Shown: in pieces, positions 50,191 through 59,632 of the stretch
Layout: each line of letters starts with the position of its first letter
How positions within the stretch are numbered: the stretch's first letter is position 1
Assembly (NCBI GenBank): GCA_910588245.1
Contig: CAJUQP010000002.1
Span: 109,279 to 173,278 of the forward strand
Direction of reading: 5' to 3'
Origin: an uncultured Muribaculaceae bacterium
GTDB taxonomy: Bacteria; Bacteroidota; Bacteroidia; Bacteroidales; Muribaculaceae
Length of the DNA stretch: 64,000 bases
Position numbers and translations under genes: made by a program
The notes under the pieces: model-generated
Database searches by the model: none
What the model saw: only the letters and a program-made list of their open reading frames with translations
Told to the model about the DNA's origin: nothing

Positions 50191-53100
50191 ATGAAAGGAT
50201 CAGTAAAATATATCACAAGATGCTGTCTTCTCGCGTTGATGGCCGTATTGGGCCTCGTTGCGGAAGCGGCGGGAGGAATAACGACACTGGGCTCTGACCT
50301 GTCGAAAAAATCTTTCGGCAAGTACTGGAGGATAGAGTCTGAAAGCAATGACTACAAGGTGAGGTTTCTTGGCGACACCGTGGAGATCACGGCTCCCGAA
50401 GGACTCACTCTCTGGCGCAACCAATTGCTCAAAGCTCCACTCACGATTGAGTATGACGCCATGGTTGTCGTAGAGAACGACAACGACCGTCTCAGCGACC
50501 TCAACTGTTTCTGGATGGCAAGCGACCCCTCGTCGCCGGGTAATTTCTGGAAAAACTCCAAGGGCCGCGGTAAATTCCTCAACTGCTATGGTATGCAGCT
50601 CTATTACCTCGGATATGGGGGCAACAGCAATTCCACAACCCGTTTCCGCCGATATACCGGTGATGTCCGCGGTATCGACGAGGCAGCATACCGTCCCTCC
50701 ATCCTGACGGAATATACCGACAAGGCCCATCTGCTTGAAGCCAACAAATGGTATCATGTGAAGATAACAAGCGACGGTTTCCGAACCCAGTATTTCATCG
50801 ATGGAGAGCGACTCGTGGACTATCGCGACCCTCAGGGACTTAAAGAGGGATATTTCGGATTCAGGACAACGAAATCACGCACCCGTTTTGCCAATTTCAA
50901 ATGCGTTGAGACCAATGTGGCGCAGATGCCTGTTCCTCTCCATTGGATAGGGGCAACTCCTGTAGGCGACAAACCTGTGACTTTCGGCGTACCCTTCGAC
51001 GAGAAGACGCTCATGCCCACAGGACGCATGGCCCTGATGTCAAGCACCCGGGGATTCATCGAGTCTGACCAGTGGCCCATGGCCTTCTGGCCCGACGGAT
51101 CAGTGAAATGGCTCGGGGTCGCGGCTACAGTACCTGCCGACGCGGGTACGCTGACTCTCGATCCAATATCCGGCAAGCGTAAGAACAATGCCGGGAAAAA
51201 GAATATAACTGTAGGCCGGACAACAAATGGATTAAGGATTGCCACGGGAAATACCGTGACATATATCTCCGGTGGTGGTGAAAACCTTATCGACAGTATT
51301 GTGGAAGACGGGAAACGTGTGGCGGTCGACGCAAGGCTCATCGCGACAACCGTTTCTCAGCCCTACAACGAGGGGGTTGCGTCGCAGACCTTCAAGTCAT
51401 ATACGGGACGCATCGATTCGGTAGCCGTCGAGAAGGAGGGTGCCAACCGCGTTTGCGTGCGCCTCTCCGGTAAGTATCACGACGCGAATGGAACACGTGC
51501 GTGGCTCCCTTTCACTGTGAGGCTGTACTTCTTCGGCAATACTTCGGAGATGCGCATGACCCACACCTTCATCTATGACGGCGACCAGAATAAGGATTTC
51601 ATAAATAGTCTCGGAGTGCGCTTCGGAGTGCCGATGCGCGGCGAGCTCTACAACCGTCATGTGGCTTTCTCCTGTGCCGGCGGCGGAGTCTGGAGTGAAC
51701 CCGTGCAGCCGCTTGTGGGGCGTCGCGTCGTAGCCCTGGAGGGAGATACGGCGAAAGAATCCGTGCAAGCGCGGCAGATGGCCGGGGTCATGCTTCCCCC
51801 ACCGGAGGGGTTCACGGAGAAAAGCCGCAAGCATCTCAATAATTGGGCTTCCTGGATCAGATACCGTCTCTCGCAGCTCTCTCCTGATGCTTTCTCCATA
51901 CGCAAGCGCGCCCATGACGACAATTCGTGGGTAGGCACTTTCTCCGGCACGCGGAGCGCCGGATTTGTTTTCGCCGGCGATGTGACCGGAGGATTGGCCG
52001 TAGGCCTGGAGGATTTCTGGCAGGCATATCCCTCCACTCTTGAGGTGACCGACGCCACTGCCGCCACAGCCTCGCTGACCGTCTGGCTGTGGAGCCCGGA
52101 GAGCGAGCCCATGGATCTGCGTCACTACGACAACAAGGCGCACGATCTTGATTCGAGCTATGAGGATGTGCAGGAAGGCATGAGCGATCCATATGGCATT
52201 GCCCGCACATCAACGCTTGTCATTGTCCCCTCAGAGGGCTACAGAGGCAAGGAGCATTTCGCGGATATGGCCGCCGACTTCGTGTCGGGGGGTGTGTTGA
52301 TGCCCTCCCCTCAGTATCTCCACGACCGCCGTGCGTTTGGCGTATGGTCGCTACCCGACAGATCTAACGATAAGAGAGCCGCCGTGGAGCAACGCCTCAC
52401 CGACTACATGGATTTTTACGCCGACGCTATAGAGAGCAGCAAATGGTATGGCTTCTGGAACTACGGCGACGTGATGCATGCCTACGACCATAACCGCCAC
52501 GACTGGATGTATGACGTGGGAGGATATGCCTGGGATAACACGGAACTTGCCTCGCCGATGTGGCTTTGGTATAATTTCCTGCGCAACGGCGATGAACGCT
52601 CATGGCGCATGGCCAAGGCCATGACGCGCCACAACGGCGATGTCGACGTCTATCATATCGGCCCCAACGCCGGACTCGGATCCCGCCATAATGTCAGCCA
52701 TTGGGGATGCGGCGCCAAAGAGGGCCGTATCAGCCAGGCCGCCTGGAATCGTTTCCTCTATTATCTCGCGGCCGATGATCGCGCGGGCGATCTCATGACA
52801 GAGGTGAAAGACGCCGATCAGATGCTTTATACGCTCGACCCCATGCGTCTGGCTCAGCCGCGCGGGGAATACCCGTGCACAGCGCCGGCACGTCTGCGCT
52901 TCGGGCCTGACTGGCTGTCGTATGCAGGCAACTGGATGACTGAGTGGGAGCGAACGGGCAACACCGACTACCGCGACAAGATCATAACCGGAATGGAGAG
53001 CATTGTCGCTCTTCCGGGTCAGCTCTTCCAGGGGCCGCTCGCCCTCGGATATGATCCTGCCACAGGTGTGATCAATACGGAGGCCGACACCACCTTGCGT

Positions 53101-53490
53101 ACTACCAACCATCTGATGACCATCATGGGTGGTTTCGAGATCAACAACGAGATGATGAGGATGACAGATGTGCCGGGATGGGAGGCTGCCTGGCGCGACC
53201 ATGCCGACCGCTACAAGGAGATGGCGCAGAAGATAAACCGCAACAAGTTCCGCGTGTCGCGCCTCGCGGCATACGCGGCCTTCATGAATGGTGACAGGGA
53301 TAAGGCTGCCGCCGCATGGCATGACCTGCTCACCCGCAAGGAGCATCAGGTGGCCGAGCCGTTCAGGAAATACACTGTCGAGGCGCCGGTGGTGCCCGCT
53401 CCTAAGATGGAGATATTCCCGATAAGCACCAATGATGCCGCGCTCTGGAGTCTTGACGCGATCTACATGCAGGAGGTAATCCCGCAATGA
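50191..53490 (+). CDS. Exported PcRGLX/YetA-like exo-rhamnogalacturonan lyase (PL26 type)
   Basis: A 1099-residue exported enzyme that releases unsaturated disaccharides from the ends of rhamnogalacturonan. The signal peptide (CCLLALMAVLGLVAEAAG) precedes an N-terminal DUF6250-like beta-sandwich (about 30-245, with YEYDAMVVVENDNDRLSDLNCFW-type sequence). Then come the PcRGLX/YetA-like RIFT-barrel domain (from PLHWIGATPVGDKPVTFGVPFD, about 250-330), a central beta-sandwich (about 330-610) and an alpha/alpha toroid (about 700-1090) with the conserved HNVSHWGCGAKEGR. The fold order is that of PL26. Substrate is from the family. No PUL transporter genes are in the window. Confidence 0.88.
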   Translation: MKGSVKYITRCCLLALMAVLGLVAEAAGGITTLGSDLSKKSFGKYWRIESESNDYKVRFLGDTVEITAPEGLTLWRNQLLKAPLTIEYDAMVVVENDNDRLSDLNCFWMASDPSSPGNFWKNSKGRGKFLNCYGMQLYYLGYGGNSNSTTRFRRYTGDVRGIDEAAYRPSILTEYTDKAHLLEANKWYHVKITSDGFRTQYFIDGERLVDYRDPQGLKEGYFGFRTTKSRTRFANFKCVETNVAQMPVPLHWIGATPVGDKPVTFGVPFDEKTLMPTGRMALMSSTRGFIESDQWPMAFWPDGSVKWLGVAATVPADAGTLTLDPISGKRKNNAGKKNITVGRTTNGLRIATGNTVTYISGGGENLIDSIVEDGKRVAVDARLIATTVSQPYNEGVASQTFKSYTGRIDSVAVEKEGANRVCVRLSGKYHDANGTRAWLPFTVRLYFFGNTSEMRMTHTFIYDGDQNKDFINSLGVRFGVPMRGELYNRHVAFSCAGGGVWSEPVQPLVGRRVVALEGDTAKESVQARQMAGVMLPPPEGFTEKSRKHLNNWASWIRYRLSQLSPDAFSIRKRAHDDNSWVGTFSGTRSAGFVFAGDVTGGLAVGLEDFWQAYPSTLEVTDATAATASLTVWLWSPESEPMDLRHYDNKAHDLDSSYEDVQEGMSDPYGIARTSTLVIVPSEGYRGKEHFADMAADFVSGGVLMPSPQYLHDRRAFGVWSLPDRSNDKRAAVEQRLTDYMDFYADAIESSKWYGFWNYGDVMHAYDHNRHDWMYDVGGYAWDNTELASPMWLWYNFLRNGDERSWRMAKAMTRHNGDVDVYHIGPNAGLGSRHNVSHWGCGAKEGRISQAAWNRFLYYLAADDRAGDLMTEVKDADQMLYTLDPMRLAQPRGEYPCTAPARLRFGPDWLSYAGNWMTEWERTGNTDYRDKIITGMESIVALPGQLFQGPLALGYDPATGVINTEADTTLRTTNHLMTIMGGFEINNEMMRMTDVPGWEAAWRDHADRYKEMAQKINRNKFRVSRLAAYAAFMNGDRDKAAAAWHDLLTRKEHQVAEPFRKYTVEAPVVPAPKMEIFPISTNDAALWSLDAIYMQEVIPQ

Positions 53491-53530
53491 AAGTCTTCCT
53501 GCCGGATAGGAGGATAATCGTCCTTAAATG

Positions 53531-53561
53531 CAGCGCCCCGGGTCATAAACCCGGGGCGCTG
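53531..53561. terminator. Terminator between converging lyase and folC genes
   Basis: CAGCGCCCCGGGT and ACCCGGGGCGCTG form a perfect 13-bp stem with loop CATAA. No U tract follows, as often seen in Bacteroidota. Confidence 0.75.
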
Positions 53562-53597
53562 TGCGTTACGTCTTGACTATGTCTGGCTTTGCCTCAA

Positions 53598-54914
53598 TTA
53601 TCCGAGAGCGGCAAGCAAGTCGGCGACTATGAATGTCGAGCCTCCGATAAAGAGAATATCATCGGGCGAGGATGCCTTGAGCGCGGCATCATAAGCATCC
53701 TTCACGCATGGATAGACTGTGCCGTCGAGCCCTGCTTCTATAAACCTTCCCTTCAGTTTCTCTCCCGGAAGAGCCCTCGGAATCTGAGCGTTGGTTATAT
53801 AGTATTCCGCATCTGCGGGCAGAAGCGGGAGGATCTTGTCGATGGCCTTGTCGGCCACAAACCCGATCACGATCCTGAGTCTTGAGCCGTGACGACTGTC
53901 GCGCAGACGTCTGAGCTGGCCCATATTGTAGGTGATCCCGGCAATGTTATGACCTGTGTCTGCTATTGTCAGGGGACTGTGTGAGAGTACTGCCCATCGT
54001 CCTTTCAGGCCGGTGAGCCGTTCCACATTGGCGATCCCTTCCCTCACTGAACTGTCGGAAACCTCGATGCCGCATTCCCGCATCGTGTCAACGGCATGGA
54101 GCACAGTCTCCAGATTCCTTTTCTGATAGTCGCCGGCCAGAGGAGAAGAGTACGATCCTTCAGCAGATGTGCATCTCCATCCACCTTCCGGATCTTCCGA
54201 TATGGACAGGAGCCTCGGCGTGTCTTCCGCGAAGACCACATGGCATCCTACTTCCCGGCTTCTTTTCTCAAACACTTCCCGGATTTCTCCTTCCGCCTCT
54301 CCGACCACGGCCGGAATGCCGGACTTCATGATCCCGGCCTTCTCCACTGCGATCTTCGGGAGGGTGTCGCCAAGAAACTGCGTGTGATCGTTGGAGATGT
54401 TCGTTATCACGCACATTTCCGGGGTGATGATATTGGTGGAGTCAAGCCTTCCTCCCATGCCTACTTCTATGACGGCATAGTCCACATTCTCTTCGGCAAA
54501 CCAGTTGAAGGCCATCATCATCGTCAGCTCGAAAAATGAGGGATGTCCCTCATAGTCGCAGCCTTTCCATTTCTCGACAAACTTCACGACTTTCTCGCGG
54601 GGTATCATCTCCCCGTCAACCCTCATGCGCTCGCGGAAATCCACGAGATGAGGTGATGTGTAGAGACCAACCTTGTATCCCTGGGCTTGCAGGATGGCTG
54701 CGAGCATATGTGATGTGCTCCCTTTGCCGTTTGTCCCTCCCACATGGATAGATTTGAAACGTCGGTGGGGATGGTCGAAATACGTGTCTATCGCGAGGCT
54801 TGTGTCAAGTCCCGGTTTGTAGGCTGCCGCTCCCACGCGTGAGAACATGGGGAGCTGGCTGAACAGGAAGTCGAGCGCTTCCTGATATCTGTCGGTTGTT
54901 TTCTCAGATTCCAT
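53598..54914 (-). CDS. folC: Folylpolyglutamate synthase / dihydrofolate synthase
   Basis: FolC adds glutamate to dihydropteroate and to folates. This Mur-ligase-fold enzyme (438 residues) has the P-loop HVGGTNGKGSTSHMLA (about residue 40), the folate region SPHLVDFRERMRVDG, VIEVGMGGRLDSTNII, ITNISNDHTQFLGDTLPKIAVEKAGI with the metal-lysine, and IADTGHNIAGI in the C-terminal domain. The gene start overlaps the stop region of the upstream chromate transporter gene by 11 bp, so the three genes are an operon. Confidence 0.94.
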   Translation of the reverse strand: MESEKTTDRYQEALDFLFSQLPMFSRVGAAAYKPGLDTSLAIDTYFDHPHRRFKSIHVGGTNGKGSTSHMLAAILQAQGYKVGLYTSPHLVDFRERMRVDGEMIPREKVVKFVEKWKGCDYEGHPSFFELTMMMAFNWFAEENVDYAVIEVGMGGRLDSTNIITPEMCVITNISNDHTQFLGDTLPKIAVEKAGIMKSGIPAVVGEAEGEIREVFEKRSREVGCHVVFAEDTPRLLSISEDPEGGWRCTSAEGSYSSPLAGDYQKRNLETVLHAVDTMRECGIEVSDSSVREGIANVERLTGLKGRWAVLSHSPLTIADTGHNIAGITYNMGQLRRLRDSRHGSRLRIVIGFVADKAIDKILPLLPADAEYYITNAQIPRALPGEKLKGRFIEAGLDGTVYPCVKDAYDAALKASSPDDILFIGGSTFIVADLLAALG

Positions 54915-55512
54915 ATATGATATAGCCGGCCGCGCCGGCTGCTATTATGATCCAGATAGGATGGAGTTTTATGGTTTTCTTCCCGAGCCGTATAGGAAAA
55001 TAGACAAGGCAGAATGCGGCCACGCATATGGCGATATTGGTCCAGAGCTGCCATTTTATTCCGTTGGGATTGAAGTTTGCCGCGTTCATGAGCATGATCG
55101 CGGCAGAAGCTATGAGCCCTACCACCACAGGACGGAGGCCGGAGAATATGGCCTTTATAGCCCCGCTCTCGCTGTGTTGCCTTATGAAATGTGAGCTGTA
55201 GAGCACGAGGAAGAAACTCGGCACAGTCACCGCGAGTGTGGCCAGGCATGATCCGAGAAGTCCCCACACAATTCCCTGCAATGCGGGATTTACGCTTCCC
55301 GGAGCCACGAATCCTATGTAGGTGGCTGAATTGATGCCTATGGGCCCCGGCGTCATCTGCGAGATGGCGACGATGTCGGTAAACATTGTCTCTGATATCC
55401 ATCCGGGCTCAACCACGGCTTTCTGCACAAGCGAGAGCATGGCGTAGCCTCCGCCGAAGCCGAATATTCCAATCTTGAGATAGGCCCATATCAGTTGTAT
55501 GTAGATCTGCAT
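54904..55512 (-). CDS. Chromate transporter family protein, half 2
   Basis: A 202-residue single-domain CHR-family membrane protein. The signature near the N-terminus, KIGIFGFGGGYAMLSLVQKAVVEPGWI, is characteristic, followed by DIVAISQMTPGPIGINSATYIG and about five hydrophobic segments. Two such half-size genes side by side (this one and 55525-56151) act together where full-length ChrA has two fused halves. Substrates in gut anaerobes are not known; chromate efflux is the characterised role in aerobes. It overlaps folC. Confidence 0.88.
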   Translation of the reverse strand: MQIYIQLIWAYLKIGIFGFGGGYAMLSLVQKAVVEPGWISETMFTDIVAISQMTPGPIGINSATYIGFVAPGSVNPALQGIVWGLLGSCLATLAVTVPSFFLVLYSSHFIRQHSESGAIKAIFSGLRPVVVGLIASAAIMLMNAANFNPNGIKWQLWTNIAICVAAFCLVYFPIRLGKKTIKLHPIWIIIAAGAAGYIIYGI

Positions 55513-55524
55513 TTGTTTGTGAGG

Positions 55525-56151
55525 TTATGATTGGCGATTCTTGTGTGTTTTTTTATCGTTTTTATGCTTCGGATACCACCAGAAAAAGAATCCTCCGATA
55601 GCGCCCAGCACGATATACAGGATAGGGGAGGATACCGTGCCCATGTCGAGCGATATCATCAACGCTACAACGAAGGGAATCCATACTGTCCGCAATTTCA
55701 GCTTGGCTGCTTTGGCTGAGGATATGACCGGGGCGACGATAAGCGCCACTACAGCCGGACGGATACCCATGAAAATTGAAGATATGGTGTGGTTGTTCTT
55801 GATGGTGTCAGGAGTGAGGAATATGGCGATCGCCAGGATTATCAGGAAAGAGGGGAGTATCGTGCCCAACGATGCCACTACGCTCCCTTTCCCGCCTCTG
55901 ATCTTGTCGCCGATGGCTGTCGCTATGTTCACAGCCAGAATTCCCGGTAGCGACTGGGAGATTGCTAAAAGGTCAAGAAAATCTTCACGCTCTATCCAGT
56001 GGTGTTTGTCGACGATCTCCCTCTCTATGATGGAGATCATGGCCCACCCTCCCCCGAAGGTAAATACGCCGATCTTGAAGAATGTCGAGAAGAGCGCCCA
56101 ATATGAATCGCCGGATGGTGAATGAGTGTTGATATCGGTTTCCTTTGTCAT
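55525..56151 (-). CDS. Chromate transporter family protein, half 1
   Basis: A 208-residue CHR-family single-domain membrane protein. The motif FFKIGVFTFGGGWAMISIIEREIVDKHHWI and DLLAISQSLPGILAVNIATAIGDKI mark the family; about five hydrophobic segments follow and the tail is basic (KHKNDKKTHKNRQS). Its sister gene follows after 12 bp on the same strand, and folC after that. The upstream region contains one copy of a short dispersed repeat that also occurs at 63948. Confidence 0.88.
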   Translation of the reverse strand: MTKETDINTHSPSGDSYWALFSTFFKIGVFTFGGGWAMISIIEREIVDKHHWIEREDFLDLLAISQSLPGILAVNIATAIGDKIRGGKGSVVASLGTILPSFLIILAIAIFLTPDTIKNNHTISSIFMGIRPAVVALIVAPVISSAKAAKLKLRTVWIPFVVALMISLDMGTVSSPILYIVLGAIGGFFFWWYPKHKNDKKTHKNRQS

Positions 56152-56162
56152 GACAAAAATTT

Positions 56163-56200
56163 AGAAGTTTGTTTAAAAGCAACGTAAATTATGGGTCGCA
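56163..56200. repeat. Short dispersed repeat, copy 1
   Basis: AGAAGTTTGTTTAAAAG..., then AACGT-AAATTATGGG-TCGCA, is nearly the same as 63948-63986 (AGAAGTT-GTTTAAAAAT..., AACGTTAAATTATGGG-CGGCA). Here it lies upstream of the minus-strand CHR gene, whose leader it forms. Confidence 0.7.
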
Positions 56201-56227
56201 GTCCTGTCTATGGTTCGTTTCACAGCA

Positions 56228-56261
56228 GGGCTGCGTCATGACATCGGTCATGACGCAGCCC
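56228..56261 (-). terminator. Terminator of the cyd operon
   Basis: GGGCTGCGTCATGAC (56228-56242) pairs perfectly with GTCATGACGCAGCCC (56247-56261) around ATCG. It lies 16 bp after the cydB stop. Confidence 0.8.
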
Positions 56262-56276
56262 GCGGATTTTGAGAGA

Positions 56277-57431
56277 TCAGTATTTGTGTGATGTGCTCTC
56301 CAGTTCATGCGGTGAGAGCTTCTGGCGGTCCATCGAATGCCATACATACCATATGTAGGCGAGCACGAAGGGTATCACAAGCGATACGTAGCTCATGGTC
56401 TTGAGCGTGAACTCTGAGGAGGAGGAGTTGCGGATTGTAAGCGATGAGGCCGGATCGGTCAGCGACGGATAGAATGCCGTGTCGTTGAATCCTGCCGCGA
56501 AAAAGAGCGACACGACGGCCAGGAATGTCCCGAGTCCGGTGAACCAGATTCCCTTGTTCCATTTCTCTTTGGAGAGGCAGGTGCGCAGAAGCCCGTAGAG
56601 CACGAGCACTACGCCGAGAAGCAGAATCAGGAGGTTCCACCACATATCGATGTAGTTGTGGAAATACTTGAACGGGGTCACGGTGATTTCCTGGGTATAG
56701 GCGGGACCTGAAACTACTGTATAGCCTGTGGTGGTGAGCACCATGGCGAGAAACCACAGGAAGAACACTACGAAGATGCCGCCGTTGATAAGCGCGCGGT
56801 TCTTGAGCTGCCCAAGAAAGTTGTAGTCGCCTACGATGTTGTTGATCATATAGAGCGACGCCTGCATACGTGCCAGGAAGAGCACTGCCACACCAAGCAC
56901 AAGGTTTTTCCAGTTGAAGATTGCCTCGAAGCCGTGGGAAGGTGCCCATTTGGAGATCACAGGCGAGCCTGTGTCGAGCAGGCTGCCGCGCTGCACGCTG
57001 AAATCAGCGCCGAAGAAGAACATCGACACCGCCACACCGAGCAGTATGCACCCTACGCAGCCATTGAGGAAAAGGAAGAAATCGTAGGTGCCGGTGCCAT
57101 AGATATTGCCCGACTTCCCTCGGTATTCATAGCTTACGGCCTGCACGATGAAACTGAAAAGAATGATGGTCCAGAGCCAGTAGGCTCCTCCGAAACTTGT
57201 GGAGTAGAACAGTGGGAAGGAGGCGAAGAATGCGCCTCCGAAAACCACGAGTGTGGTGAACGTGAGCTCCCATTTCCTTCCCATGGAGTTGACTATGAGT
57301 TCACGGCGCTCCCGGGAGTGAGTGCCGAGCAGCATTGACTGTCCGCCCTGCACAAAAAGCAGGAACACCAGTATTCCTCCGAGTACCGAGATCAGTACCC
57401 ACCAGTAGTTTTGAAGATATTCAAGAGTCAT
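56277..57431 (-). CDS. cydB: Cytochrome bd oxidase subunit II
   Basis: The second subunit of the quinol-oxidising cytochrome bd complex in the inner membrane. The 384-residue protein has about eight hydrophobic segments. Family features include LISVLGGILVFLLFVQGGQSML near the N-terminus, then GRKWELTFTTLVVFGGAFFASFPLFYSTSFGGAYWLW and SYEYRGK. CydB lies 3 bp after cydA and ends before a terminator. Together with the menaquinone genes at the window start, it shows the cell respires oxygen at low concentration or removes it. Confidence 0.94.
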   Translation of the reverse strand: MTLEYLQNYWWVLISVLGGILVFLLFVQGGQSMLLGTHSRERRELIVNSMGRKWELTFTTLVVFGGAFFASFPLFYSTSFGGAYWLWTIILFSFIVQAVSYEYRGKSGNIYGTGTYDFFLFLNGCVGCILLGVAVSMFFFGADFSVQRGSLLDTGSPVISKWAPSHGFEAIFNWKNLVLGVAVLFLARMQASLYMINNIVGDYNFLGQLKNRALINGGIFVVFFLWFLAMVLTTTGYTVVSGPAYTQEITVTPFKYFHNYIDMWWNLLILLLGVVLVLYGLLRTCLSKEKWNKGIWFTGLGTFLAVVSLFFAAGFNDTAFYPSLTDPASSLTIRNSSSSEFTLKTMSYVSLVIPFVLAYIWYVWHSMDRQKLSPHELESTSHKY

Positions 57432-57434
57432 GGC

Positions 57435-59003
57435 TTAATGTGCGTTATCGGTTTCAAGATTCAAATACGATTTTTTGCTTATCTGACGGAGCATTATGCT
57501 GACTTCCGCCACGAGGAGCACCGTGAAGATACCGGCAAACATCCAGAAAGTAGTGATTACCGACGATGAGGATATCTCCGATATCGCAGCTTTTGTGGGA
57601 AGCAGATCCTGCACTGTCCAGGGCTGGCGTCCGACCTCGGCCACAACCCATCCGGCTTCGGAGCATACCCACATGAAAGGCACCGAGAGCATGGCTACCC
57701 ATTGCATCCATCTGTGGCGGGCGAACCAGTCTCCTTTATAAACCGCGAGCAACGCCACCAGGAAATAAAGCAGGAAATATGTCCCGAGGCCGACCATCAC
57801 GCGGAATGAATAGAATGTCACACCCACCGGCGGGATGGCTTCGTCGACAGAATCGAAGTATCCGTAGCCGAAATATGGATAGTATTCGCGAAGTTCCTTC
57901 TCAGCCTCACGCATCCCGGCCTCGTCGCGGCTGGTGCGCGCCAGGTCATATCTGCGGAGTGCCTCATGAGAGAGCTTGCCGAGCTTTATTCTTTCAGCAT
58001 AGCCTACGGTGTTGATTGTGTCGCCCTTCTCGTTGACATCGATGCCCTTCACAATGTCAGTGATTCCCTGCACATAGGCATTGGGGTCATGTTTGGCGAG
58101 AATCGACAGTCCATAGGGGATGGATATGTCGAGGAGATATGGCTTTTCATCGTTGTCCCATCTCTTGTCGGGGTTCACGATGCCGACTGCGCATATTGCC
58201 TGTGACTTGCTGCCGTTGTAAAGGCCTTCCATGGCGGCGAGTTTCATTGGCTGGGTCTTGGTGACCTCTACCGCTGATCCGTCGCCGGTATACATTGTCA
58301 GGAGCAGGCCGATCAGTCCGATCCATGCCCCGACTTTTATAGAGCGTGTGGCGAAGGCTGTGTTGCGTTTCTTATAAAAGAACCATGCGCTGACTCCTAC
58401 TACAAACACGCCGGCGAGAGCCCAGCCTGAGAACACGGAATGGAGGAACTTGAAGATGGCCGTGCCGGAGAAAAGAGCCCAGAAATTGTCCATCACGTTT
58501 CTCATTTGTGCGGGGTCAAACTCCATGCCGACAGGATTCTGCATCCATGCGTTGGCCACGAGGATCCAGAGCGCTGAGATGGAGGCGCCGATGGCGGTGA
58601 GCCATGTTGCCGCCAGATGGAATCCGGGGCTTACTTTTCCCCAGCCGAAGAACATTACGGCCACGAACGTTGCTTCCATGAAGAAAGCCAGAAGTCCCTC
58701 AATGGCAAGTGGCGCTCCGAAGATATCACCTACAAACCATGAGTAGTTGCTCCAGTTCGTACCGAATTCAAACTCGAGGATGATGCCCGTGGCTACTCCG
58801 ATAGCGAAGTTTATGCCGAAAAGGGTCATCCAGAATTTCGTGGCGGCGAGCCATTTCTCAGATTTTGTTTTCAGATAGAGGCTTTCCATGACAGCCACTA
58901 TCACCGACAGGCCTAAGGTCAGCGGCACAAACAGCCAATGATAAATGGCTGTAAGCGCGAATTGCCATCGCGACCAGTCGACAACGGTCATTAAATCATC
59001 CAT
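57435..59003 (-). CDS. cydA: Cytochrome bd oxidase subunit I
   Basis: The heme-binding subunit I (522 residues). WSRWQFALTAIYHWLFVPLTLGLS carries a haem-ligating histidine (HWLF), ATGIILEFEFGTNWSNYSWFVGDIFGAPLAIEGL has the conserved glutamate pair region, the quinol-binding Q-loop follows (about 255-400, shorter than the E. coli loop), and VCSEAGWVVAEVGRQPWTV is the usual C-terminal motif. It is encoded with the small DUF4492 gene upstream (162 bp gap) and cydB downstream. Quinol oxidase function is secure. Confidence 0.95.
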   Translation of the reverse strand: MDDLMTVVDWSRWQFALTAIYHWLFVPLTLGLSVIVAVMESLYLKTKSEKWLAATKFWMTLFGINFAIGVATGIILEFEFGTNWSNYSWFVGDIFGAPLAIEGLLAFFMEATFVAVMFFGWGKVSPGFHLAATWLTAIGASISALWILVANAWMQNPVGMEFDPAQMRNVMDNFWALFSGTAIFKFLHSVFSGWALAGVFVVGVSAWFFYKKRNTAFATRSIKVGAWIGLIGLLLTMYTGDGSAVEVTKTQPMKLAAMEGLYNGSKSQAICAVGIVNPDKRWDNDEKPYLLDISIPYGLSILAKHDPNAYVQGITDIVKGIDVNEKGDTINTVGYAERIKLGKLSHEALRRYDLARTSRDEAGMREAEKELREYYPYFGYGYFDSVDEAIPPVGVTFYSFRVMVGLGTYFLLYFLVALLAVYKGDWFARHRWMQWVAMLSVPFMWVCSEAGWVVAEVGRQPWTVQDLLPTKAAISEISSSSVITTFWMFAGIFTVLLVAEVSIMLRQISKKSYLNLETDNAH

Positions 59004-59165
59004 TATTTTAGTTTAAGGTTTAGTGTTCTGAATGGAGGGAAGAAAGGTTATAGCGGATTTTGCTTTGTTTGTCTTCGGCTCGCCATGTGTATTTCAGGGG
59101 AGTGGGAAACATATGGCAGCCTGCGGGGAGGAAGTGGATCGCGGGGAGATATATTTGGGGAGGGA

Positions 59166-59399
59166 TCATTTGCGCAGGAGCTCGTTGCGGACATGAGCCG
59201 CGCGTTGCTCGTCATTGTCGAAATCGCGCTGCAGGAGGTTTGGAAAAAACAACAGCTTCATCACCACGAAGAAGATGAACAGTTTGATCAGGATGATCAG
59301 CCACAAGGTTTTCCCGACGGTCATCCTGCGGAAACCGTCGTAGTAGAACAGCCATACGCTGCGGGCTGCTGAGCTCATTGATGCGGCTATGCCGCGCAT
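59166..59399 (-). CDS. DUF4492 small membrane protein upstream of cydA
   Basis: A short protein found just before cydA in many Bacteroidota, probably an accessory subunit of cytochrome bd. It has the typical DUF4492 phrases VWLFYYDGFRRMTVGKTLWLIILIKLFIFF, with one hydrophobic segment and a charged C-terminus. The open frame begins at 59444, but the promoter (-7 at 59422-59415) lies inside it, so the start must be ATG 59399 or 59378. The function is unknown; its position and co-occurrence suggest a role in assembly or haem handling. Confidence 0.75.
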   Translation of the reverse strand: MRGIAASMSSAARSVWLFYYDGFRRMTVGKTLWLIILIKLFIFFVVMKLLFFPNLLQRDFDNDEQRAAHVRNELLRK

Positions 59400-59414
59400 A
59401 GGTTGAAACATGCG

Positions 59415-59445
59415 CAAATTTAAACAAAAATAACCAATAGGCAAG
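59415..59445 (-). promoter_or_regulatory. Promoter of the DUF4492-cydA-cydB operon
   Basis: On the minus strand CTTG (59445-59442) and TAAATTTG (59422-59415) are 19 bp apart. The -33 has one mismatch. Confidence 0.65.
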
Positions 59446-59522
59446 CATCGCTGCCATTTTTTTGTGGAATCTCTTTTTAAGAAACAACCCCGGGTAAAAA
59501 AGTTCTGACAAAACTATCGGTT

Positions 59523-59556
59523 TTTGCATATGATTTGTAAAAAATCACTATCTTTG
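59523..59556 (+). promoter_or_regulatory. Promoter of the DUF4494 gene
   Basis: TTTG (59523-59526) and TATCTTTG (59549-59556) are 22 bp apart; the -7 box matches fully. Confidence 0.55.
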
Positions 59557-59632
59557 CAAATGCTTTTCCCTCTGTTTGGAAGAAGCAGGTAAGAAAGATT
59601 ATCCCTAACACAACGTCAAGTTCAGATACAAT

